NCBI GenBank assembly: GCA_030704615.1
Contig: CM060734.1
Coordinates: 9,176,001-9,240,000, forward strand
From: Takakia lepidozioides
Taxonomy: Eukaryota; Streptophyta; Takakiopsida; Takakiales; Takakiaceae
DNA length: 64,000 nt
Direction of reading: 5' to 3'
The position numbers and the translations under genes are program-made. Shown piece after piece: positions 11,441 to 22,679 of the stretch; positions within the stretch are counted from its first letter, which is position 1, and the number at the start of each line of letters is the position of its first letter. A model generated the notes under the pieces. That model worked only from the letters and a program-made list of their open reading frames with translations, was not told the DNA's origin and ran no database searches.

Positions 11441-11950
11441 ATGACGCCGTGCCTGAGGCCGCGGGCTGCCCCCGCTGTGGGGCGGCTGTGTGGGCAGGCG
11501 GGCTGTGACAGGCCCGGCCGGGCTGTGAGGGGCTGTGACAGGCCCCAGGCCTGTGAGGGGCTGCCTGAGGCCTTTGGGGCTGTCTGTGTGTGACTGTGAG
11601 GGCTGTTTGCCTGAGGTGAGGCTGTGACGGGCTGTGGGCTGTGACAGTGAAATTGTGAGGGGCGGCCCCCTGTCCTGAGGCGGGCTGTGACACTTGCGGG
11701 CGGGCTTGCCTGTGAGGGGCTGTGACAGGCCTGACAGGCTGTGAGGGGCTGTGTGGGGCGCGGCCCTGTTGTAGTGAAGGGCTGTTGAGTGAATCTGTGG
11801 GGCTTGACCGGCTGTGGAGCCGGGGCTTGAGGCTGTGACTGTGCTGTGCCTGAGGCCTTTGAGGCTGTCTGTGAGGGGCTGTGACAGGCTGTGCCCTGTG
11901 GGACTGTGACGGCTGTGACCAGTGAGCTGTGTGGGCCTGTGCTGGTCTGT
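11440..11950 (+). repeat. GC-rich degenerate minisatellite (GGGGCTGTGACAGGC type)
   Basis: About 500 bp of variable units built from GGGCTGTGA and CAGGC, such as GAGGGGCTGTGACAGGCC. The complementary array lies at about 27510-28310 in the inverted element fragment. Long open frames across it on the other strand are by-products of the repeat and not genes. Confidence 0.8.
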
Positions 11951-12204
11951 GGTGGCCCGTTGACCTGTGGATGGCCTGTGCTGACTCGTGGAGGCACTGG
12001 TGGACTAAGGACTGGCATGTGGTCTGGAAGGCCAATTTTGAAGCTCGTGGAGGGCGGTTTGAGGAGTATCTTCATGATATTCCATGGTCATGCAAGTTCA
12101 GGTGTAGGCTATGTTAGGAACTTAGTATTCCAAACCATAAGCCGCAACAGGTTCTCTACCCGGTTACCTTGTGGAGAGGGGGTTAGGGACATGTTCATGA
12201 CCGG

Positions 12205-14146
12205 TTGAGTGTCAACACGGAGGTGCCACTAGTTGCTGGGGACAGTGCCGGTTCGAGCACTAGCGATACTAGTGGGTACACGAGACGAGGTGTGCGGTTT
12301 AGGCCACCTTCACCTCCTGTGTCTTCGGAAGGTTCTGATTCGGATTGTGAATCAGGAGGGCTCATACCGGCGGTGCAAGTTGTTTCTTTGCCATTGTTGT
12401 GGGACACAATGGAGGAGATGTATGGAGCTACCAAGGGGCCACGAAGGTACTCTGGGGCGGTGGGGCACCATGAGTTGGATGATTTTATCCAAGAGTTTGA
12501 TAGTTGGTGTGATTTGCAGCAAATGCGCAATCCACAACTATTTACGCCGTTCATGGCATGGAAAGGGCTGTTTCAGCACCTTGAGGGGCCGCCTATGGAT
12601 GATTACCATGAGTTCAGGCGGGGGCATGAGGTTGAGATCGAGGAGTGGAGGATGTACTGGTCACCCGACTATGTCTCCATCACTAGGGGCACTAGAGCCA
12701 CGAGGGCAGTGGCTACACCTGCCGCGCTGCACCGGCAGCTTCAGCAAGCAGCAGTGGGACTGGTGGTACAGTAGCTACGACGTCCACCCAAGCCACTACC
12801 CACCAGCACTAGCACCCGTGCCTGCCTTCAACCCTGTTGTGGAGTTCTTCGAAGAGTTGAGAGGGAACTACCAAGGGGTGAGGACAGAGAAGTTGCGGAG
12901 CTTGCAAGAGTTCCAACGGAAGCCGACCGAGAGCTTGAGGGAGGCTTTCACTCGCATGAGGCGCTTGATAAATGTAACCCAAGGGGTTACGGAAGCTCAG
13001 GCAGTCCAATTCTGGTATGGGATATGGACAAGGAGCTGAGGAGAAGGGTGCGGGATGCAACTCTCCTACAAGCGCCCAACCCACCTTAGCAAATGTGTTT
13101 TTGCTGGCAGAGAGCGGATAGAGCTCAACATGGTGGAGGAACGAGTGGTCATGGTGGGATTTGCTAAGGAGACACCACGGGTAGTGGTGCTCCTAGCCAA
13201 CCACTACCTCAACGTGCTCAAGGCAACAAGGGGGCTCAGGTGAAGCTCAGGGAAGGGCAGAGAGGACCTCAGATGCAGGGGTCTCTCCCTTCATTTGCTG
13301 GCCAACAACGGGCGGATGTGGTGTGCTGGACATGTGGAGGACCCATGTCAAGAAGGATTGCCCAGAGGGAGGCAAAGGGTCGGCACATGCACAGCCTGCA
13401 CAGTTGCAGTGTGGGCATTGTGGCAAGCACGGGCATGGAGAGGCCCAGTGTTATGGTTTGCATCCTGAGTTGCGCCCAGGCCAGTTCCAAGGGAACAATG
13501 GTGGCCGGGGGCGAGGTGGAGCAGCCCAGAGAGGACGAGGTGGCCAGCCACGAGGTGCAGGCCAAGGGCAAGCTCAACGTGGCCAAGGACGCGGAGGTCA
13601 GGGTGTTGACCAAGGCATGGCCAACCGGCTTCAGCAGCTAGAGCAGAGGCTCGCTGCCATGGCTACAGCTCAGGTGGTACCGGCTCTAAGGCCGGATGGT
13701 CCACCTCCTGCTCCTGAGGGAGGAGATATGGGAGGCATGGGATTCATGTGTGGAGCAGCACTACCACTAGTGCAGGTGGAGTCTGCTGCAGCCGTGACTC
13801 GAGGAGCAGCACGAGTTCCTGAGCCACGAGGTGCAGAGGTGGAGTTGGATCCACAGCGTGGGGAGGCAAGCCGTCAGGCTAGGCTTCCTCAGTCATTCAC
13901 ATTGGCGGAGACAGTGTCGACGCCATCCATGGCACCTAGTTCTCGCCCGACTTACCGAGGCGGAGGTTACTATGCCATTGGGGGAGCTACACGGGTAGCA
14001 CCACTACCTAGTGTTGCCAAGGCTACGGCAGCTAGTGTGCTGCTAGGAGCGGCCACATCTGTGTGCCAGGCTCCATTGTTCTCGGCTACCATGATTGCGA
14101 CCGGGGTAAGACCAGCTGAGGTGTTCAGGCTGGCCTACACTCTGTG
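12205..14146 (+). pseudogene. gag of the gypsy element
   Basis: The structural protein that coats element RNA. The N-terminal part (12205-12774) is acidic with an Asp/Ser-rich start. The capsid-like part (about 12820-13040) has FEELRGNYQGV and LREAFTRMRRLI, typical of the retrotransposon gag domain. Two CCHC zinc knuckles follow (about 13322-13365 and 13410-13455; the second is CGHCGKHGHGEAQC), then an Arg/Gly/Gln-rich tail. The frame changes at about 12770, 13040 and 13320, so it is not translatable as one protein here. Confidence 0.78.
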
Positions 14147-14181
14147 AGAGTGGGGAGGTTACTTCATCTTCTGCGGAGATA

Positions 14182-14750
14182 GTGGGAGGTGTAGTGCCGG
14201 AGGGATCCTCGGATTTGAGGGTCAAGACTGCCACGGCGGCGCCATGGCAAGCTGCAGCTGCCAGGTTGATGGAGCTGCCAGCTAGGCCAGCCATTGAGCG
14301 CGCCATGGTGACACCTGGAGTTGTCATGTTAGACAACCAGGATGGCATTTTCTGTTTGAGTGGACCGGCAGGCAAGAGTACCGGCCACTGCGGTCTTGTT
14401 GGACGGGAGCTCAGCCACTGATGCTGGGCAGAGCTGCTATTGCAGGCTTGGGCCTCACGGAGGCGGATATGGAGCCTTGTCCTTTCCAGATACAGACGTC
14501 TCTGGGAGGATCGGAGCAGGCTCGGGGCATGACACGGCATGAGTTGGCTATCAGACTACGGCCGGATCACCCTACAGATGGCTCAGTGATGCGAGCCAAG
14601 GCCATTGTGACAGACGCAGTCTCATACGATGTCCTGGTTGGTGGGGCAGTGTTGTACCCCATGGGCTTCACCCTGGATTTTTGGGAGGAGTCAGCTTCCT
14701 ATAGGCCTGCATGGCAGTCAGGGGGGGCCGGCGTGTGCAGCTCCCTGTGA
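14182..14750 (+). pseudogene. Retropepsin-like protease of the gypsy element
   Basis: An aspartic-protease pattern is visible: hydrophobic residues then LLDG (about 14399-14412) as the active-site strand, a frame change, then GRAAIAGLGL and a C-terminal YDVLVG (about 14625), resembling the conserved ILG-type strand of retroviral proteases. It lies between gag and the methyltransferase, as expected for Ty3/gypsy order. It is short and broken by a frame change right after the active site. Confidence 0.55.
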
Positions 14751-15099
14751 CGTTCATAGGAGGAGTTGCGGTTGCCCAGCGAGGCAAGATGCCGACACTA
14801 GCAGCATTCACAGCGGCAGTGAGTTGGCCTAGAGAGTTGCTTGAGGGCAATGCTCATTCAGAGGATGTACCACCTCCGGGAGAGCAGGATGACATGTATG
14901 GTATGGCGGAGTTGCCTACCATGGTTGCTCAGACTCCATTGTGGGGCACGAGCAAGGATTTGCAGCGGGATGCTGATCGACGGGTGCAACAAGCCTGGGT
15001 GGAGGCTTTTGTACCGTCAGGAGAGGAGGAGAGAGTGTGGGGATTGCACCAGGACCACCTCAATTGTCTCCATTGGACACCACACCTATTGTGTGGCAG

Positions 15100-16066
15100 T
15101 CTCCGGATGAAGGCATTTGTCTTCTGGACTTGTTTGGCGGGATCAGCACCGGATTGGCTGCTGTGTTACAGGCAGGTGTACGAGTTCGGCGTTACCTGTA
15201 TGTGGAGAGGGATGAGACTGCACGACGCGTTTCACTTCGCCATGTTGCTCAGTTGGTGCAGCGGTACCCTGAGTGTTGTTGTCGGTGTCTGCAATTCGTG
15301 GATATCAGCAGGCCTTGCCAGCAGACATTTCGTTGCTGGGGGCGCAGGATTTGGAGCGGGTTGGCTCCATTGATCTGGTAGTGGCAGGTTGGCCCTGCCA
15401 AGGGCATTCATCAGCCGGGCATGGCAATGGATTGCGAGACTCGAGGTCGGGTCTGTTTTGGGAGATGGTGCGGGTTTTGCGCCACTTGCAGCTTCATCAA
15501 GCTGTATCTCCAGCATACATCTTGGAGAATGTGCCACTGATGGGCGATTCTCGGGCCAGGGTGATGGCCAGTGCATCAGTCCGGTCGTGGCTTGGGTCAG
15601 CAGTGTTGCTAGATGCAGCTACAGTGGGGTCACGGGCTCATCGTCCACGGCTATGGTGGACTAACATGATGCCACCCGCACTGCTCAAGCGTGCATTTGA
15701 TGGGGTGCAGCGGCCAGCACATCTCACAGTGGATAACATTCTGGACACAGGGAGGCAGTCTCAACGTGTGAGACACGATGACCGTTCGCCTTTGGCAGTG
15801 GTCAACAAGGTGGGTCAACCACGAGCAGCATTACCTACACTGCTCAGCTTCCCAGGATCGCATGCTTTCCGGGATAGTGGACCTGGCCTCCTGTGGGATG
15901 CTCAGTTGGCAGCAGTTAGTGGAGCCTAATGCTGACGAGCGTGAGCGGGCAATGGGTTTTACCACTGGTACCACGGCGGTGTCGTCTCTTTCTGAGGCAT
16001 CACGTCGTCAAGTGTTGGGGCAAGCAATGGATCTCAATTGCTTGACCTGGATTTCAGCTTGGCTCT
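15100..16066 (+). pseudogene. C5-cytosine DNA methyltransferase carried by the gypsy element
   Basis: Transfers a methyl group from SAM to cytosine C5 in DNA. Visible motifs in order: motif I, LLDLFGGISTGLAAV (about 15118-15165, SAM binding); YVERDETARR (motif II region, about 15200-15228); motif IV, DLVVAGWPCQGHSSAG with the catalytic Cys (about 15376-15423); motif VI, YILENVP (about 15517-15537); motif VIII-like AHRPRLWW (about 15637-15660); motifs IX-X, RERAMGFTTGTT and RRQVLGQAMDLN (about 15940-16040). All core motifs are present in the usual order, though motif X reads GQAMD where GN is usual. The motif I style (GISTG with a following RRY) recalls DNMT3-type enzymes (inference). Frame changes at about 15280 and 15900 disrupt this copy. 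The position between protease and reverse transcriptase is not a host gene setting. Confidence 0.85.
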
Positions 16067-16399
16067 AGCTGAGCAACGCAGAGTGCGGAATACACTTCCC
16101 TCAATGGTCTCTCTGCCTACCGAGACGGTACAGGCAGTGAGTGGGGGCGAGCATATGAGGACCACGGGGTGCATGCATCCATGGCACACGTGGGAGGTGC
16201 TCGAGGTTCAGAGGGAGTTGGCAGCCAAGGCGGCTGTGATGGATGAGGTTGGGGATTCTTCTCGGTTGAGGAGGTCCTCAAGGATGAGATGATGGGGCAG
16301 GATGAGGCCTTGTCATTGACTGAGCAGGTAGGGAGTACTGCTCAAGAGGTTGCAGCATAGCAACCACGGGACGCGTCCTCTACCTCTAAGCCCACTGGA

Positions 16400-18014
16400 C
16401 TTAAGGTTGTAGTTACGGAGGACAATTGGGAGCCTGACATTGGACCCATTGTCACCGGAGGAGAGAGACGACGTATACGGCGGTTCCTGAGGGCTTACAG
16501 GAATTGCTTTGCCTTCAGTTTGAAGGACTTGGGAGCACTGAAGGGTCAAGAGATCCGTATTGAGTTGGCCACTGACACGCCAATCTTTCGGAGACCCTAT
16601 AGATACAGTGACATGGAGAGGTCTTTGATTCAGATGAGGACTCAAGATCTCTGGGAGGCAGGTTTGGTGGAGAGTATGCTTCAGCCACAGTGATGCCAGC
16701 CAAGAAGGATGTCTATGGCAATTGGACGGAGAGACGTATGTGCGGTGATTACCGGCCTGTAAATCGTCAGACCAAGTCCGATAAGTATGCCATGCCAACA
16801 CCAGAGGAGATCTTTGATGCCATCGGGCATGCTAAGGCCTTTAGCACTTTGGATTTACGATCCGGATATCACCAGTTGCCAATCAAGGAGGCGGACAAGC
16901 AGAAGACGGCATTCTGGGGGATCAATGAGCACGGCAAGGATTGCCTATATCAGTGGCGGTTCTTACCATTTGGGCTTAAGAATGCTCCTGCAGAGTTTCA
17001 GAGAGTCATGGATAGGATTCTAGCAGGGGTGGACTTTTTCGGTGCTACATAGATGACATCATCATCTTTAGTGTTACGATGGAGGAGCATGAGAGACACC
17101 TTCAGGTGGTATTGGAGCGCTTGAGAGCGCACGGATTGAAGTTGCATCCGGGGAAGTGCAAGTTTTTCCACAACCAGATTGAGTATCTGGGTCACATGAT
17201 ATATCCTGGAGGATTGGGGGTACAGCAGACTAAGGTAGAGGCCATTGCACAAATTCCACGCCCCACGGATGTGAGCCGAGTTCGAGCTTTCATGGGGTTG
17301 GCAAACTATTATAGACGGTTTGTCAAGGGATTTAGTACCATTGCAAAGGCTCTAACCAAGCTGACCAAGGTGGACCAGGAGTGGCAGTGGGAAGATGAGC
17401 AGGAACGAGCTTTTCAAGAGCTCAAGGCGAGGTTGACCTCGGCGCCTATCTTGAGACGACCTATCAGGGGGCGTCCCTTTCAGCTGCATACGGATTGGAG
17501 CATGCTGGGGCTTGGAGCGGTGCTCACACAGGTGGATGATGAGGGAAGAGAGTTCGTAGTGGCTTACGCTAGCCGCTCGAACAACGCTGCAGAGGCTAAG
17601 TACAGCTCATATGAGGGAGAGTGCTTAGCTGCAGTGTGGGCCGTGGCACACTTCAGGTGCTATCTATACGGCAATCTTTTCACCCTTGTCACGGATCACC
17701 AGCCACTCAAGTGGTTGATGGAGTCAGACAAGCTTACGGGGAAGCTTGCACGGTGGGCACTTATACTCCAGGAGTATGACTTTCAGGTTGTGCATCGACC
17801 GGGTTTGGTCAATCGGGATGCGGATGGATTGAGTCGCAATCCATGCATGAGCCAGCAGGATGACACTGGAGCTCGGTGGCATGGTGAGACGGACGAGGAG
17901 ATGGTGCCGGGATGGCACGCATCTGCATTTTTGTGTATCTTGGCATCGGGAGGTCAGATTGGACCTACAACAGGGATGACTGTAGACGGAGTGTCTGAGG
18001 ACCCTGAGGGCTAG
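16400..18014 (+). pseudogene. Reverse transcriptase and RNase H of the gypsy element
   Basis: The RT palm and fingers run from about 16490: RNCFAFSLKDLG, then RMCGDYRPVN, STLDLRSGYHQLPI (first catalytic Asp, about 16848), LPFGLKNAPAEFQRVMD, and the YIDD catalytic pair (about 17046-17057) just after a one-base frame change. ANYYRRFVKGF marks the connection. RNase H follows (about 17480-17850) with HTDWSMLGLGAVL, YEGECLAAVWAV and VTDHQPLKWL. All are hallmark Ty3/gypsy signatures, ending in NRDADGLSR. In-frame breaks occur at about 16690 and 17040. Confidence 0.9.
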
Positions 18015-18095
18015 TGATGAGCTAGGTGGTGCCAGAGATATACATGAGGATTCGGCTGTGTTGGACTACCTCCGCACGGAGACACGGCAGCCATT

Positions 18096-19260
18096 GTGAC
18101 TGCCAGGGAGAGGGATCGGATCCTGCAACGAGCCAAGAGGTTCAAGTGGGAGGGGATACACCTACTTCGAGTGTGGGAGGATGGTCGGGTGAGGATTGTG
18201 CCTCACCCCACACAGCGTGCACGGTTAGTGCGGCATGCCCATGAGGAGTTGGGGCATTTTGGAGTGCGACGCACTCACAGTTTACTGCAGGGGCAGTATT
18301 GGTGGCGTGGTATGCATACAGAGGTGCAACAGTTTGTGGCTAGGTGCATGGTGTGTGACAGGGTGCGTGCTTCATTCAACGCCCCTACACCACAGTTGCA
18401 TCCTTTACCAATCATGGGATTGGGCTACAGGTGGAGTCTTGACTTCGCAGGACCGTTGCCACTGACTATGCGCCACCACAGATATGTGTTGGTGATGGTG
18501 GAGCACTTCTCCAAGTGGATTGAGTTGGTTCCATTGCCTGACAAGGCTAGTGAGGGGGCTGCGTATGCATTCTTGGATCGTGTGCTTAGCCGATTTGGTG
18601 CTCCAGCTGAGGTACTCACGGACCAAGGGAGAGAGTTCTTGGGGGAGTTTCAGGCTTTGTGTGATAAAGCCTTGATAGACCACCGCACCACTTCTCGGGA
18701 TCATCCTGAGGCCGATGGCTTAGCAGAGAGAGTTGTTTCAGACGGTGAAGAGGGGTTTGCGCAAGTATGGCTTGCAGAAGGGACACCTAGGAGATTGGGA
18801 TCTTCAGGTTCCTTGGTTAGCCATGGGCTACAGGTTCAGCAAACAAGCATCACTTGCCTCCTTCTCACCATATTTCCTTCTCTTTGGCCGAGAGCCGGAT
18901 TTGCCTGCAGCCATTCGTAGGGACACTGCTCAAGTCCTTAACCTTGACGATCCGGACGTGTGGGTACGTGCATGTGATCAGCGTGCAGAGTTGTTCAAGA
19001 AAGTCATGCCCATGGCTTTTGAGAACCTTGCCATTGCACAGCACCGTGATACGTTGAGGTATGCCACTATACGTGGTGGAGGATATCGTCCTGGGGTTCG
19101 GAGGTTTAGCCCTGGTGACTATGTTTATTTGCAGCAGACTGCCTACGACTCTGGATGTTACTGCAGGGCGTGTTATTCTGAGGGTTCGAGAGGTGTTGCC
19201 CTCAGGGGTCCTGATCTTAGAGGGTCGGGATGGCATGACTTGGAAAGACCATGTGCGTAA
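18096..19260 (+). pseudogene. Integrase of the gypsy element
   Basis: HHCC zinc domain with HAHEELGHFGVRRTH and CMVCDRVR (about 18235-18370). The catalytic core has SLDFAGPL (first Asp, about 18433), VLTDQGREF (second Asp, about 18612) and HPEADGLAERV (Glu, about 18702). A frame change follows at about 18730, and the reading continues as FQTVKRGLRKYG and YRFSKQASLASFSPYFLLFGREP, the usual Ty3 integrase C-terminal core. A basic tail leads into the PHD finger. It inserts element cDNA into the genome. Confidence 0.88.
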
Positions 19261-19329
19261 TTGTGCGCCATGTCACCTTCCCAATGTCGATGGCAGAGTT
19301 GACCCAAACTTGGCAGTGGTACCTGCAGG

Positions 19330-19489
19330 TTTGAGGTGCATGCTCTGTGGGTCTGCCAAAGGGGCAGCCACCATGCTGGTGTGTGATCGATGCTCAAGGG
19401 GTTGGCATATGGGATGCTTGACACCACCCTTGAGAAGGTTCCTGACGGAGATTGGTTGTGTCCACACTGCTTGGGATAGTGGCAGTGGA
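19330..19489 (+). pseudogene. PHD finger fused to the gypsy integrase C-terminus
   Basis: The spacing CMLC, then CDRC, HMGC and, after a one-base frame change at about 19440, CPHC matches the C4-H-C3 zinc pattern of a PHD finger. The conserved Trp two residues before the metal-binding His (GWHMGC) and the DGDWLCPHC ending also fit. PHD fingers read histone H3 tails. Most plant Ty3 chromoviruses carry a chromodomain at this position, so a PHD finger here is an alternative chromatin-targeting module (inference). The stop follows shortly after the last Cys. Confidence 0.8.
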
Positions 19490-19725
19490 CATGACTGGAG
19501 GCAGCTAACAAGACATGGGAGGCCAAGCTCATAGGAGTCAATACATGAGATCCCAAGCTCAAGTTCACAGGTTGCAAGACGGCGACTAACGATGGGGCAA
19601 CTCTTGCACCCGGCCTCTTGATCTATCGAGTTTGAGTGTAGTAGGGATAGTGGTGGAGGACTTAGTGAGGCTATGGTCACTATCACATCTTGTGGCTACC
19701 TGGACTTAGAGGGACCTAAGCACCA

Positions 19726-19738
19726 GCTAGGGGGGCGA
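19726..19738 (+). other. Polypurine tract before the 3' terminal repeats
   Basis: AGCTAGGGGGGCGA directly precedes ATTGTGTGGACTAG. A G-rich purine tract next to the 3' LTR start is the plus-strand primer of LTR retrotransposons. It argues that the true U3 begins at about 19739, that is, with segment B. Confidence 0.6.
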
Positions 19739-20444
19739 TTGTGTGGACTAGTGACTGCCATAGTGGGCAGCGTAGTGGCAGCCTAGTGACTGACTAGTTG
19801 TAGCCTAGTGGTTGGACTAGTGGTTGGACTAGTGGGTAGACTAGTGGTATACTAGTGTGTGGTGTGCACATGTGTTGTGTGGTTTTGGACAGCGATGTAG
19901 TTGTGTAGCGATATGTATGCGCACGACAGCTGTCAAGTTATTTTACCACTAGTGTGAAACTAGCTAGGAAATAGCTAGCTTTTACATATTGACATTTGGG
20001 ATTGGCCCAAGTGTCAATCCAGGGGTCAAGGCAGATTTAGGCCCTGGAGTGGTTATCTTCACGGCAAGCGCGGGAGGCTCATCTTTCTCGAGTTGAGCCT
20101 CACCGCGCCTAGCTATGGCGCCGTAGTGTGGATTCCCCATGGCGTGGGGTGCACTTGGCTTGACTTGTATTTGAGTGATGAGGTTATATATGCATGAGTT
20201 TATGCTTCAGCTTGTGAGCTCGCATGAGCTTGTGCTTGTATTCTTCTTCTTTATATTGTGTGGACTAGTGACTGCCATAGTGGGCAGCGTAGTGGCAGCC
20301 TAGTGACTGACTAGTTGTAGCCTAGTGGTTGGACTAGTGGTTGGACTAGTAGTGGACTAGTGGTATACTAGTGTGTGGTGTGCACATGTGTTGTGTGGTT
20401 TTGGACAGCGATGTAGTTGTGTAGCGATATGTATGCGCACGACA
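19738..20444 (+). repeat. 3' terminal repeats of the gypsy element in B-A-B order
   Basis: Segment B (19738-19929, starting ATTGTGTGGACTAGTG and ending GCACGACAG) is followed by GC-less junction CTGTCAAG, segment A (19931-20254, the copy of the 5' terminal repeat), then B again (20255-20444). The 5' end of the element has only A. The outer ends read TGTC and GACA, a perfect short inverted pair, and abut the GTGG target duplication. Confidence 0.8.
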
Positions 20445-20448
20445 GTGG

Positions 20449-20790
20449 TGTAGAGTGAGTGGTTACAGACCATTTAGTAGCTGGAACCACTCGGCTAGTG
20501 GTTGGAACCACTCGGCCAGTGGTTATGCGCTAGTGATTACATACACACCAGTGATTGGTATTACTTCTGTGGTGAAAAAATTTATTGGTTTGTGTGTTGA
20601 TGGAAAACCCAAAAATCCATCCATCTATCGCTACATTCATCCATCCAGTCATGAGTGAGGGGACTTCGCGTTTTTTTTGTCTTCCCTGCCATTGTGGCAT
20701 CTGTTTCTTTTCTTTATGTCGAGTTTGATCGTGAAAGACAAACATGATAGAGCTATGTTTATTTTCTTATAGTGTCGAGTCTGATCATGA
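20449..20790. other. CACTA internal sequence, no gene
   Basis: Resumes the CACTA element right of the gypsy insertion with more AGTGGTTA-type repeats (20457-20570), then non-coding sequence. Confidence 0.5.
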
Positions 20791-20792
20791 GA

Positions 20793-21140
20793 GACGACAA
20801 GCGGAGCTGGTGGGATAGGGACAGACATGGACTCAAGACCTAGAATCGGGGCATGAAGGTGTGCACGATGGTGGGACAACCGCGATCGCAAGGTGTAGCT
20901 TTTTCTCAATGTACAATGACGAGCAAAGCTGGTGGGATAGGGGGCAGACAGGGACTCAATATCTAGAATCGGGGCATGAAGGCGTGCACGATGATGGGAC
21001 AACCGCGATCGCAAGGTGTGGCTTTTCTCAATGTACAATGATGAGCGGAGCTGGTGGGATAGGGGGCAGACATGGACTCAAGCCCTAGAATCGGGGCATG
21101 AAGGCATGCACGATGGTGGGACAACCGCGATCGCGGGGTT
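20793..21140 (+). repeat. Three tandem units of about 122 bp
   Basis: Units start near 20793, 20918 and 21039. Each contains GGAGCTGGTGGGATAGGG (or a close variant), AGAATCGGGGCATGAAGG and GGGACAACCGCGATCGC. They differ by a few substitutions and short indels. They lie inside the CACTA element. Confidence 0.85.
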
Positions 21141-22679
21141 TGATACTCATGGGAGAAGGAACAACATTCTGAATTACAGTAGGAGGTCATGAAAGTGCTT
21201 GAGTGCTATGGAATGAGTGTCTCTGCTGGTGAAGTGTTGCTGGTGTACTACCTTTAGATGTTGCTCATGCCAGCGGTACAATCATTAAAGTAGGGGATGT
21301 CTTGTGTGAAGAGATGGTGAAAGGATTGTTGAACATTTGCTGAACTTAGTTGGAAGGAGGACATGTGGTCTTTATATGAAGGTAAGTCTTACTACCAACG
21401 TCAGCCCCTAACAGAGGTAGGTTCTGTTCCTTTTGTTCCCGCTCAAACTGGGCACGGGGTCAATGGCCACAAGGCTACGGCAAACAAACGTCTTATGAGT
21501 ACAATCTCACCCTTAGTTCCTCTCAGATTGTGGAAGCGATTGAGCATTTTCATGATGTGTAGGGTTTAGGGTAGGGTTTTGTGTAAAGCAGAGGTAGAGG
21601 CAGAACCGAGCAAGGTTTAGGGTAAATCTAAGTGAGTAAGAGGCTGGGGTGTATGGCGGAGGAATGATCTTTGGAGTGATGAACTGATGGAGAACGGAGT
21701 GTGTGGGGTTGGACTGAGAGTGAGGGAGAGGCTGGAGAATGGCTCATGAAATGTATATGCTTACAGTGACTGAGATGGTGATTGGTTTATATAACCAAGC
21801 CTATTACTACTATGATTGGCTTGTGAACTTAAGGCATGAGTGGTTGATTGTTTTATTTCGACAACCTGATATTCTTTGAGCCTGGTTCCGGAGATTTATC
21901 TCCAGACCTGCAATCTGCTTTTGTGATGAGTTTACAATTTGCATATATGGTGGTAAATGTTATATATCAAACCTTGGTTCTTTCCTAAATGTGAATGACC
22001 TAGAAACTTTGTGAGAAAGATGAATGGCTTATGAGTTGGACTATGTATGGCTTGACTGCTGGATTAAATTTCAAAGGGTTAGAACATGTGTTAGGGTTTT
22101 AATACTGAATGGATGTGGGACATTGCTAGGCGCCAGAGCATGACATTCCATGCATTCACGCCATTGGATGCCAAACTTTCTTGGCACGTTGGCCAAGTTT
22201 GTATGCGTTCACGAACTGCCGACCTTGCTCGTTGCCCGGTTGACTTATTTCCATCATTGCTAACTTTGTGGGTGGAGGGGGCTTGTGTTAGGCTGCATCA
22301 AGCGCGCAAAGGAAGGGGGGACTGAGGCTGTGGCGAATGCTACTGGTCCACCTACGACATGGGTGCAACAAGGTCCGAATGGCCCATGGGTGCAATCCAG
22401 AGGTGGGCAAACGTGGCTACAGCAAGGAGCACCTACCTGGTAGCAGCCCATGGCCCCTCCATAGATGACAAACACGTGGTCATGGATTCCAAGTGAGTCC
22501 AATGGAGGACCCCAAGGAGCTTGGGTACAAGGAGGTGCCCAAACTTGGGGCCCTCCATGCAACGCTGCTGGTGGGCAGTTGGCAGGCCCCCCTTTTATTG
22601 GTGTGTGCCATGAATTCTATGCATTAGGTATGGTAAGACGTACTCATGTACTATACCTTGTTGTTTTGTTGGCATGTAG
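21141..22679 (+). other. CACTA internal region with possible exon fragments
   Basis: No protein recognised. Short open pieces look coding-like: 21363-21540, and 22350-22570 with repeated Trp/Gln/Gly stretches such as WVQQGPNGPW. They could be upstream exons of the gene at 22680-23528. Splice joins could not be proven. A few TTTAGGG-like bases near 21565 are too short to be a telomere remnant. Confidence 0.35.

Larger units (their letters stand above)
9548..20444 (+). mobile_element. Ty3/gypsy retrotransposon encoding a DNA methyltransferase and a PHD finger
   Basis: The element begins TGTCAAGTTATT at 9548 and ends GCACGACA at 20444, with GTGG (or AGTGG) immediately outside both ends (9544-9547 and 20445-20448). 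Order of parts: 5' terminal repeat, long leader with a GC-rich minisatellite, gag with two zinc knuckles, protease, cytosine-5 methyltransferase, reverse transcriptase, RNase H, integrase, PHD finger, purine tract, 3' terminal repeats. Protease-RT-RNase H-integrase order is that of Ty3/gypsy. Frames change by single bases at several places (about 12770, 13040, 14400, 15280, 15900, 17040, 18730, 19150, 19440), so the copy is dead or poorly assembled. It sits inside the CACTA element. Confidence 0.85.

Noticed and set aside
11314-12075. 253- and 232-codon minus-strand open frames
   Set aside because: Their content is dictated by the GC-rich minisatellite; two overlapping frames are open at once, as expected of a repeat.
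21559-21625. Telomere-like TTTAGGG bases
   Set aside because: Only about two partial units; too short and imperfect to be an interstitial telomere.
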